DNA of 10,346 nt, taken from positions 1-10,346 of the forward strand of contig DGBL01000165.1 in assembly GCA_002384315.1 (NCBI GenBank), given 5' to 3'. Positions 1 to 6,428 of the stretch are shown one piece after another. A model generated the notes under the pieces. That model did not search any database. It worked only from the letters and a program-made list of their open reading frames with translations, and had not been told where the DNA came from. The stretch comes from Micrococcaceae bacterium UBA4005 (lineage in GTDB: Bacteria; Actinomycetota; Actinomycetes; Actinomycetales; Micrococcaceae). The number at the start of each line of letters is the position of its first letter. Positions within the stretch are counted from its first letter, which is position 1. A program made the position numbers and the translations under genes.

Positions 1-1
1 C

Positions 2-2311
2 CATGCCGGCTCCGGCAGTTTCACGCCGGCTCAGGAACAGGCCATCGGAGACGCCCTGGCCCGGCTGAGGGACATTCCTGAAGTCCAGTCAGCGGCCAAC
101 CCCTTCGAACTGCAGGACCAGATCGACGCCGGGGCAGCACAGCTGGCCGAGGGGAAGCCCCAGCTGGAGGCGGCCAAAACACAGATCACTGAAGGCCGCC
201 AGCAGCTGGATGCACAGCAGGCCCAGTTGGACGCCGCTGCAGCCGCCGGGGCCCCCGGCATGGACCAGGCCCTCGCCCAGCTGCAGGCAGCCCGTGAACA
301 GCTGGACGCCGGCGCGAAGGAAATCACCGCCAACGAGGAAACTCTGGCACTGGGCCAGCGCAAGCTGGACGCCGCCGCCGGGATGCGGACCGTCTCCGCG
401 GACGGAAAATCGGCCGTCACGCAGATACAGTTCACCGGATCGATCTACGAAGTAAAGCCCGAAGTCCGCGAAAAGGTAAAGGAGATCATCACGGCGCCCT
501 CCGGCTCCGGGGTGGAGGTGTATCTGAGCCAGAGCATCACCCAGGATGTCTCTGAAGTCCTCGGCACCGCGGAAATCATCGGTGTCGGCATCGCGGCCCT
601 GGTCCTGATCGTCATGCTCGGAACCCTGGTCGCTGCCGGCCTGCCGCTGCTGATGGCCATCATCGGCGTGGCCGTCGGTGTCGGCGGGACCTTTGCGCTC
701 TCCGGTGTGATCGAAATGGCATCCGTGTCAGTATTCCTGGCCCTGATGCTAGGACTCGCTGTCGGCATCGACTACTCACTCTTCATCGTCAACAGACACC
801 GGACCCAACTGCTGCACGGCATGGCCATGGAGGAATCCGTGGCCCGTGCCACGGGCACGTCAGGAAATTCGGTACTGTTCGCCGGCCTGACCGTCGTCAT
901 CGCCCTGGCCGCCCTGGCCGTGCCCGGCCTTCCCTTCCTGACCATCATGGGTCTGGCAGGTGCCGCTACTGTCGCGCTGGCCGTGCTCGTCGCCCTGACC
1001 CTGACCCCTGCGCTCCTCGGATTCATCGGAACCCGCATCGTATCCAAACGCGCCTGGGACAAGGCCCGTGCCGCCAACATCGCCGCGGCCGAGAAAGCAG
1101 CCCGTGCCGGGACATCGGCCGAAGCCCTAGAAGAAGCCGCCGACCAGGAACACAGCCGCCACGGCTGGGGCGCGTTCGTCACCCGCCACCCCATCATCGT
1201 TCTGAGCGTTACGGTCCTGGCCCTGGCCCTCACCGCACTTCCGGCGGCCCAGCTCCGGGTAGCCCTGCCCGACGGAGGCACCGAACCGGTGAACTCCGAC
1301 GCCTACAAGGCCTACACCACCCTTGGTGAGTCTTTCGGAGAAGGCGTCAACGGCCCGATCATCGCCGTCGGCAAACTCCCGGCAGGGCTAAGCGCCGCCA
1401 AATCAGAAGAACTTCAGTACGACGTCGCTGACCGGCTCCGGGACGTCAAAAACGTCACCGCAGCCCTGCCCGCCCTCGTCAGCGAGGACGGCCGGACCGC
1501 GATCTTCCAGGTCATCCCGGCCGAGGGACCAGCCAGCGCCAGTACCGAACAGGTCGTCGCCGACCTGCGCAGCGCCGCCGCGGACATCGAAACGGACACC
1601 CGGGTGAGCATCGGCCTGACCGGCCAGACCGCGGCCAACATCGACGTCTCCGAGAAACTGCTCAACGCCCTACCCCTGTACCTGGGCGTCGTCATCGGGC
1701 TCTCGCTGCTGCTGCTGCTGCTGGTCTTCCGCTCCATCCTGGTCCCGCTGCTGGCAACCGGCGGGTTCCTGCTCTCCATGGCAGCGACCTTCGGCGCCAT
1801 CGTCGCCGTCTACCAGTGGGGCTGGCTCGGCGAGATCTTCGGGGTCCACAACCCCGCGGCGGTCCTAAGCTTCCTGCCGATCATCCTCATCGGCGTGCTG
1901 TTCGGCCTGGCCATGGATTACCAGGTATTCCTGGTCTCGGGCATGCGCGAATCCCACATCCACGGAGAAGACGCCCGGAGCGCCGTCCGGACCGGATTCA
2001 GCCATGGTGCACGCGTCGTCACCGCCGCGGCATTCATCATGACAGCCGTCTTCGCAGGCTTCATCTTCTCCGGACTGACCATGGTCCGCCCGATCGGGTT
2101 CAGCCTCTCCTTCGGCGTCCTGGTCGACGCATTCCTTATCCGGATGACAATCATCCCTGCAGCGATGCACCTCCTCGCCGAAAAGGCCTGGTGGATCCCC
2201 CGCTGGCTAGACCGCATCCTGCCCGACGTCGACGTCGAAGGCGCCAAACTCCCGGCCGCGCCGGCCCCCACCGGCCCATCCGCCCCGGACCTGGTCCGCG
2301 CCCGCGGCTGA
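2..2311 (+). CDS. MMPL/RND-family membrane transporter, 5' end outside window
   Basis: The frame is open from base 2 to TGA at 2309-2311, giving 769 visible residues; the start codon and first membrane helix lie upstream. The visible part has the second half of an extracytoplasmic domain with regular heptads around codons 46-105 (AQLAEGK, PQLEAAK, TQITEGR), then a hydrophobic bundle (about 600-1040), a charged cytoplasmic loop, a second soluble domain and a second bundle (about 1680-2190). Each bundle carries the Asp-Tyr pair of MMPL proteins, GIDYSLF (Asp codon at 770) and AMDYQVF (Asp codon at 1916). In MmpL3-type proteins these pairs form the proton relay. The family exports lipids, drugs or other hydrophobic compounds by proton antiport in the plasma membrane; the substrate cannot be told here. 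A MarR regulator gene follows 106 bp downstream on the same strand, which suggests regulated efflux. The assignment to MMPL is firm; the specific role is not. Confidence 0.93.
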   Translation, partial: HAGSGSFTPAQEQAIGDALARLRDIPEVQSAANPFELQDQIDAGAAQLAEGKPQLEAAKTQITEGRQQLDAQQAQLDAAAAAGAPGMDQALAQLQAAREQLDAGAKEITANEETLALGQRKLDAAAGMRTVSADGKSAVTQIQFTGSIYEVKPEVREKVKEIITAPSGSGVEVYLSQSITQDVSEVLGTAEIIGVGIAALVLIVMLGTLVAAGLPLLMAIIGVAVGVGGTFALSGVIEMASVSVFLALMLGLAVGIDYSLFIVNRHRTQLLHGMAMEESVARATGTSGNSVLFAGLTVVIALAALAVPGLPFLTIMGLAGAATVALAVLVALTLTPALLGFIGTRIVSKRAWDKARAANIAAAEKAARAGTSAEALEEAADQEHSRHGWGAFVTRHPIIVLSVTVLALALTALPAAQLRVALPDGGTEPVNSDAYKAYTTLGESFGEGVNGPIIAVGKLPAGLSAAKSEELQYDVADRLRDVKNVTAALPALVSEDGRTAIFQVIPAEGPASASTEQVVADLRSAAADIETDTRVSIGLTGQTAANIDVSEKLLNALPLYLGVVIGLSLLLLLLVFRSILVPLLATGGFLLSMAATFGAIVAVYQWGWLGEIFGVHNPAAVLSFLPIILIGVLFGLAMDYQVFLVSGMRESHIHGEDARSAVRTGFSHGARVVTAAAFIMTAVFAGFIFSGLTMVRPIGFSLSFGVLVDAFLIRMTIIPAAMHLLAEKAWWIPRWLDRILPDVDVEGAKLPAAPAPTGPSAPDLVRARG

Positions 2312-2314
2312 CCA

Positions 2315-2359
2315 CGGTCTCCGGCGCCTGCACGAACGAGGGCCGGATGCCGGAGACCG
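2315..2359. promoter_or_regulatory. 11-bp inverted repeat between transporter and marR genes
   Basis: CGGTCTCCGGC (2315-2325) and GCCGGAGACCG (2349-2359) are perfect inverted copies around a 23-base loop. No T-run follows, so it does not look like a standard intrinsic terminator. The 8-mer GGAGACCG of the right arm recurs at 2400-2407, overlapping the purine-rich ribosome-binding region of the marR gene, so the left arm could pair with either copy. It could be an operator for the MarR protein or an RNA switch limiting marR translation; both are inference. Confidence 0.5.
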
Positions 2360-2417
2360 GCGTTACAGAAGCAACACAGACCCAGAAGCGCGACCGGAAG
2401 GAGACCGTGAGAGCATT

Positions 2418-2843
2418 ATGACACTGCAGGAGGAAACGTCTGCAGCCCTGGAAGGCCGCATCGCTGCCCTGCAACGGGTCTTGCGGCGCCTTGCCGTTGC
2501 CAGCGTCAGGCCTGACCGGCCAGGTGTGGCGCTGCAGGCCGTGATGCGCATGATCGCCGAAGCGGGCGAATGCCGCGCCCGGGATCTCTGCTCAAACCTC
2601 GGAGTCGGCGCACCGGTACTCAGCCGGCACATAGCCGACCTCGAAGAGCAGCACCTCGTCATCCGCCGGCCCCACCCCGAAGACCGGCGGTCACAGCTGA
2701 TCGCGCTGACCGAAGCCGGCATCACCGAGCTGCAGGAAGCTGAGAAGCGCCGGTCCGCACTGCTGCGGCGCGCCCTTGACAGCTGGTCCGAAACCGATGC
2801 TGGGACGCGTCCACAGTCATTGACCGGCTCTCCCACACGCTGA
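2418..2843 (+). CDS. MarR-family transcriptional regulator, C-terminus frameshifted
   Basis: The readable frame gives 141 residues of a winged-helix MarR repressor. A helical N-terminus is followed by the helix-turn-helix (about residues 52-79, with RARDLCSNLGVGAPVLSRHI) and the wing (82-98) with the family's Asp-Arg-Arg motif (D89 R90 R91). Such proteins act as dimers on operators near their own or neighbouring genes and are released by small ligands. The end (residues 129-141) is not MarR-like. Adding one base at the GGG run at 2802-2804 continues the protein as GDASTVIDRLSHTLNTHLRE to a TAG at 2918-2920. That yields 167 residues, normal for the family, and supplies the C-terminal dimerisation helix. 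ATG 2418 was chosen because it begins the conserved N-terminal helix; AGGAG at 2399-2403 is rather far (14 bases). It is probably co-transcribed with the transporter gene and likely controls it. Confidence 0.85.
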   Translation: MTLQEETSAALEGRIAALQRVLRRLAVASVRPDRPGVALQAVMRMIAEAGECRARDLCSNLGVGAPVLSRHIADLEEQHLVIRRPHPEDRRSQLIALTEAGITELQEAEKRRSALLRRALDSWSETDAGTRPQSLTGSPTR

Positions 2844-2993
2844 ATACCCACCTCCGGGAACACCCCGGCAGCCTGCCGCCGGGACACACCCCAGGCGGCG
2901 GAACCGCGAACACCAGCTAGTTCACGTCAGGCTCGGATCGCCGGTTACCGACAGTCAGCGGCACCGGTGCTCCCACATCCGGACATGCCGGCA

Positions 2994-3433
2994 TCATATC
3001 GTGGCGAGCCGCTCCGGGGCCGCGGGCCCGGTAGCAGGCTGTCCCGCCTCATCCGGATGATCAGACGCGCCGAGAAGCCACCGAACCGCCTCGCTCTCAT
3101 GGGCAAAATAGCGGTTCGGAACCTCAGCTTTGCGCGCGAACGCAGAAAGAACCATGTCCACTGGGCTTACCCCGAGGATCGCGGTGCGAGAGGCGGACCC
3201 TGCGCGGCAGATCAGACCCCGCGCTTCGGCACTGACAGATTCGGTGCCGGCCATTTCCACCAGCAACGGCAAACGGCGGTTGCCGGACAGTCGGACAGTC
3301 GGACAACCGCATCGATGGCCGTTCGGGCAACGTCTTCCGTCACGCTCATTGCCTTCTGCAACCGCAGACGCACGATGCCGTCTGTCCCGAGCGAGACCAC
3401 AAACAAGCCACCCTCCACGGCTTCTTCCCCCAC
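2994..3433 (-). pseudogene. STAS/SpoIIAA-like small protein, broken by an 8-bp tandem duplication
   Basis: Two overlapping minus-strand frames join into one sensible protein. From GTG at 3433 it reads GGLFVVSLGTDGIVRLRLQK, then VTEDVARTAIDAVVRLS; in another frame it continues LPLLVEMAGTESVSAEARG, AILGVSPVDMVLSAFARK and VPNRYFAHESEAVRWLL, ending at TGA 2994-2996. Removing one copy of an 8-bp tandem repeat at 3284-3305 joins the frames exactly, giving 143 residues. The layout (beta hairpin, helix, hydrophobic strand ending in a short acidic turn, helix, strand, PVDxVL helix, then a Phe-x-x-(E/D)-x-x-A-x-x-W-L tail) resembles the small STAS/SpoIIAA-like proteins common in Arthrobacter. Their function is poorly known. 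The family match is from memory of the fold pattern and is moderate. It lies downstream of tniR on the same strand, so it could be cargo of the transposon or host DNA. Confidence 0.6.
3284..3305. repeat. 8-bp tandem repeat, 2.75 copies, inside the STAS-like gene
   Basis: The unit cggacagt occurs at 3284-3291 and 3292-3299, followed by the partial copy cggaca at 3300-3305. With one unit fewer, the minus-strand coding frame reads straight through (AVVRLSGNRRLPLL). With the present copy number the product switches frame after VVRLSDCP. This is a classic slipped-strand site. Confidence 0.9.
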
Positions 3434-3602
3434 TCCGCCCCCAACCAGTCAGATGACCCATTTTATGCTTCTGGTCCAGAGCAAGACTAGTCTCCGGGAA
3501 AGCTCCGGTCTATGCACTGAAGCAGACCGTACGCGTGCTGGACCGGCCGATAACACTCAGGGACAGGGACAGGGCTACCCGGTCATCGGAATCGCCGTCA
3601 CA
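3434..3602. other. Intergenic stretch between tniR and the STAS-like gene
   Basis: No gene is seen here. On the minus strand it is the 3' flank of tniR and the upstream region of the STAS-like gene. It holds a GGTCT...AGACC short inverted repeat and a small tandem gggacagggacaggg at about 3559-3573. A TAAAAT box (minus strand, near 3460) could be a -10 element for the STAS-like gene, but no well-spaced -35 is visible. No transposon terminus was recognised. Confidence 0.5.
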
Positions 3603-4217
3603 CTAGTTCCGGGCCAGCAGCTTCGCGCCGTCAGGGCGCAATTCCCCGGTCGGTGACACGTGCCGGTAGAGGGTCTGCCGGGTGATGCCGAGTTCTGTGC
3701 AGAGGTCGCTGATTTTTGTGCCGGGCTGGCCCATGGAAGCCAGGGCGAGCCGAAGTTTCGCCGGCGTCATTTTGTAGGGGCGGCCGCCGTTCCGGCCCCG
3801 GGCGCGGGCGGCGGCGAGGCCTGCGGTGGTACGTTCGGAGATCAGCTCGCGTTCAAACTCGGCGAGGGCGGCGAAGATCCCGAAGACGAGCTTTCCCAAG
3901 GCGGTGGTGGTGTCAATCGCTGCCCCTTGGCCGGTGAGTACTTTGAGCCCGATCCCCCGTTCGGTGAGTTCGTGGACGATGTTGACCAGGTGGCGCAGGT
4001 CCCGGCCGAGCCGGTCTAGTTTCCAGACAACCAAGGTGTCGCCGTGGCGCAGGGCTTTGAGGCAGGCAGCCAGCTCCGGCCTGTCATCCTTTTTCCCCGA
4101 GGCGCGTTCATCATAGAGGGAGTCCGCAATGATGCCGGCGGCCAGGAGTGCGTCGCGCTGCAGATCCGTGGTCTGGGAGCCGTCGGCTTTTGAGACGCGC
4201 ATGTAACCGACCAGCAT
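3603..4217 (-). CDS. tniR: TniR resolvase, serine recombinase of Tn402/Tn5053-type element
   Basis: This intact protein of 204 residues is the usual length for Tn3-type resolvases. The N-terminal catalytic domain starts MLVGYMRVSKADGSQ, with the nucleophile at S9 and the conserved Arg at R7. The second Arg cluster is KLDRLGRD (66-73). The long E helix follows (about 113-135, FAALAEFERELI). The C-terminus has a helix-turn-helix (about 168-187, ISDLCTELGITRQTLYRHV). It resolves the cointegrate made by the tni transposase by site-specific recombination at res. The start at ATG 4215-4217 is supported by a close GAGGAGACC ribosome-binding site (4222-4230). The gene sits directly beside a res-like palindrome, and TniQ is encoded on the other side, which is the Tn402/Tn5053 order. 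Binding of TniR at res probably also represses its own promoter, as in other resolvases. Confidence 0.95.
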   Translation of the reverse strand: MLVGYMRVSKADGSQTTDLQRDALLAAGIIADSLYDERASGKKDDRPELAACLKALRHGDTLVVWKLDRLGRDLRHLVNIVHELTERGIGLKVLTGQGAAIDTTTALGKLVFGIFAALAEFERELISERTTAGLAAARARGRNGGRPYKMTPAKLRLALASMGQPGTKISDLCTELGITRQTLYRHVSPTGELRPDGAKLLARN

Positions 4218-4230
4218 GGAAGGTCTCCTC

Positions 4231-4258
4231 TGTCATTTATACGTTCGTTTAAGTGACA
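4231..4258. promoter_or_regulatory. res: res subsite: 28-bp near-perfect palindrome beside tniR
   Basis: The 28 bp run from TGTCATTTATACG to a TGACA end and match their own reverse complement except at a few positions. The half-site pattern is TGTCAYTTAWACG. The length and the TGTC half-site ends match a crossover subsite of Tn3/Tn402-family resolvases. The centre (bases 14-15 of the palindrome, TT) would be the crossover dinucleotide by analogy. It lies 13 bp upstream of the tniR start, between tniQ and tniR, where res is found in this family. Confidence 0.75.
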
Positions 4259-4290
4259 GCCCGATTCCAAATCGAACTGGAAGCGGAATA

Positions 4291-4325
4291 TGTCACCTAA
4301 CCCGTTATTTATTCTAAGTCAGGCA
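4291..4325. promoter_or_regulatory. Probable second res subsite (accessory), partly degenerate
   Basis: TGTCACCTAA at 4291-4300 repeats the half-site of the 28-bp palindrome. Its partner on the right (around 4311-4325) is weak. The site overlaps the tniQ stop codon at 4319-4321. A further inverted TGTCA half-site lies at 4349-4353 inside the end of tniQ. Resolvase res regions normally hold several such subsites, so accessory binding sites are likely; their exact borders are uncertain. A TAGAAT box on the minus strand here could serve as the tniR -10 element. Confidence 0.45.
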
Positions 4326-5515
4326 AAGGGTCGTTGATTCTCTGTTTGTGACAAAAAGTCGAGGGGTATGTGAAGCTCGGCGAAGGTTTCCCGGAGACTG
4401 CCCACGGATTCTTCACTCCGGCATCCGTACCGTGCGAAGTCGTAGAGCTGTTTCGCGACGAGCGGGTTTACTTTGGCTGCTGCAATACAGACTTCCAGTG
4501 CGTCCGTTGCCTGTTCCCAGAGCTCATCGAGAGTCGGCTTCTCCTGAGCGGTTGCTGTCGGTGGGCCAGGCCGTGTTCCGTCGCTGATCCGGGGATTTGG
4601 TTCGGGCCTGAAGAGGTGTGCGGAGGTTCCCAGGGCAGTCAGTGAGCCCGCTTCGATCAGTTCCATCGCGGCGGCGGCTGCTTCGAGCAGCTGCTGCTGG
4701 ACGGTCCAATGAAGGGTCTCGAACGGCTGCCACGAATACAGGCCGGCCCGAAACGGGTGACCGCAGTGTTCCCAGACACGACGCACGTCGTCCAGTTGCC
4801 GGCCATATCGTCCCTGGGCTGTGGTGAGTTCGTCCAGGAGGGTCCGCAGCAACCGGAACCAGATGCCGGCGTGAACCGGATACCGGGGCAGGTCAACGGA
4901 ACCGGTGGTTATCGTCTGCCAGGTTCGCAGGTCCATGAGGGACAACGACTCCGGCAGCGCCCGCTGGTCATGGCCGGGAGTCGTCCACCGAATGTAATCG
5001 GGAGGGTGGCCTTCGTAGGTTTCGAGCCGGCGCCCATGTACCGGGCAACTGGCGATGACCGGCAATTGCCAGACGAGCAGTAGCGCCGGGCTGGACTCCA
5101 GACAGTCCGGGCATCCCCGCCGGGCCCCGGTTTCCGGCAGCCATGGCAGCCACTACCGCGGAGTATAGATATTGCGCCGCTTCGGTGGCAGGAGCACCGA
5201 GAGCTGGTGCACATAGGTTTCGTAAGCGCCGGGGGCAGGGATGAGGCTGTCGAAGAGCCACGGCACCCATCCGGCCATGGTCATGGCGATTACGCGGTGT
5301 TGGTCAAGGCCGGTGCGCTTGGCGAGCTCTTCGAGCAGATCCGTCGGCGGGTTCAGATCCAGCTCCGGGTCGCTGAGTTCCCGGTGGCCGAGTCCGTGTT
5401 CGAGCAGCGCGTAGGAGTACATGCCATAGCTTGCGGCAATCCGCCGCAGCCAGGAGGACAACGATTCCATTTCTACAGGTGCCGGGTGCAGGGGCCAGCG
5501 TTCCGGCGGTCTCAT
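4319..5515 (-). pseudogene. tniQ: TniQ transposition protein with an in-frame amber codon
   Basis: One frame runs from ATG 5513-5515 to TGA 4319-4321 (398 codons before the stop), the expected size of Tn5053 TniQ. It is interrupted only by TAG at codon 121 (5153-5155). The part before it holds the TniQ start (RWPLHPAPVEMESLSSWLRR). The part after it holds the zinc-binding pattern C135-x2-C138 (GCPDCL) with C157-x2-H160 (SCPVHG), followed by a helical C-terminal region. TniQ-family proteins are required with TniA and TniB for transposition and help in target complex assembly; relatives are TnsD of Tn7 and the TniQ of CRISPR-associated transposons. The ATG overlaps the tniB stop as ATGA, so translation is coupled. 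Restart at TTG 5065 would give a 248-residue fragment lacking the N-terminus. It is listed as a pseudogene, but one base change or sequencing error would restore it. Confidence 0.9.
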
Positions 5516-6428
5516 CTGAGTTCGCGTTCGAACTTCCGGCGACGGACGCTGGGACCGTCGTATTCGGCCAGAGTCAGCGTCCGGTGGTTGATGGATTCTT
5601 CGCCGCTGTCCACGGCGGCTACCGCGGCTTCGGTCAGGAGCGATGTGAGCTCCCCGATGGTGCCCTCGCTGCGGGTGAGGAGGTAGCGGGCCATGTCATC
5701 GGTCGCCAGATTCGAGCGCGTGCGCAGCGGGAAGGAGGAAGCGAAGCTGGCCAGCAGGGACGACAGGTCTGCATTGGCCTCCCATAAGGGCAGCGTCATG
5801 GGCTCAAACCGGTTTTCGAGCTGGTCATCGGAGCGGATGGCGAGATAGGCCTCACGGGTGCCGACCCCCACCAGCGGGATCCGCAGCTCGTTTCCCAGGA
5901 AGCGCAGCAGGTTCAGGAATTCGCGCCGGACATCGGTCCGGCCGGCCAGCACATTGTGCAGTTCGTCAATTACCAGGATCCGCACACCGACTTGTCGCAG
6001 CACGGAGAGGGTGAGCTGTTCCAGGTCAGCTACGCGCCGGCGCGGTCCCGTGGGCGCACCGGCGCGGCGAGGACGGCCGTGTAGAACCGCGGGATGGACG
6101 GTTCGGAGGGCATCTGGACGCAGAGGACGGGGATGTGTTCCTGGTCCGCGGTGGAGTGTGCCGGGTGCTGGCGGTGGAACCGTTCGATGATCATGGACTT
6201 GCCGTTGTTGGTCGGTCCGATCAGCAGGAGGTTGGGCATGCGTTGTTTGCCGGGCCAGTCATAGAGTGTTTCGAGCCGGGTGAGGGTCTGGACGGCCCGG
6301 GGGTAGCCGATCCAGCGGTCCGCCCGGATGCGCCGGATCCGTTCCTCCGCCGGCAGTCGGGCCATGGCTTGGGCCCAGGGCTGGAGGTGGGACAGATCCG
6401 GCGGCGGGTAGTCATCGATGTTCACCAC
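5512..6428 (-). pseudogene. tniB: TniB AAA ATPase of the transposon, -1 frameshift
   Basis: Two frames join into a TniB of 305 residues, the normal length. The first part (6428 to about 6061) has ERIRRIRADRWIGYPRA and the Walker A motif GPTNNGKS (71-78). The second part (about 6060 to 5512) has VADLEQLTLSVLRQVGVRI, Walker B ILVIDELHN (D155 E156) and a sensor-like LVGVGTREA. The frames meet after codon 122. One extra G or C within the ccgg at 6059-6062 makes the protein continuous (VLAAPGAP). TniB is the ATP-dependent partner of the TniA transposase and resembles TnsC and MuB in role. The GTG start overlaps the tniA stop (GTGGTGA, two possible GTG starts at 6428 or 6425), and the stop overlaps the tniQ ATG, so the three genes form one coupled operon. 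As read, the first frame ends at TAG 6030-6032 with only Walker A present. Confidence 0.9.

Noticed and set aside
445..2271. Several long minus-strand open frames opposite the transporter gene
   Set aside because: They are antisense by-products of high-GC coding; products are Ala/Arg/Ser-rich with no domain, while the plus frame shows clear MMPL motifs.
3234..3242. GACAGATTC shared with the right transposon border (8263-8271), as a possible target duplication
   Set aside because: It lies within conserved coding sequence of the STAS-like gene and no transposon end adjoins it, so the match is taken as chance.
2967..3656. Long plus-strand open frame of 229 codons
   Set aside because: Its product is low-complexity and resembles nothing known; it is antisense to the STAS-like gene and runs into the tniR 3' end.
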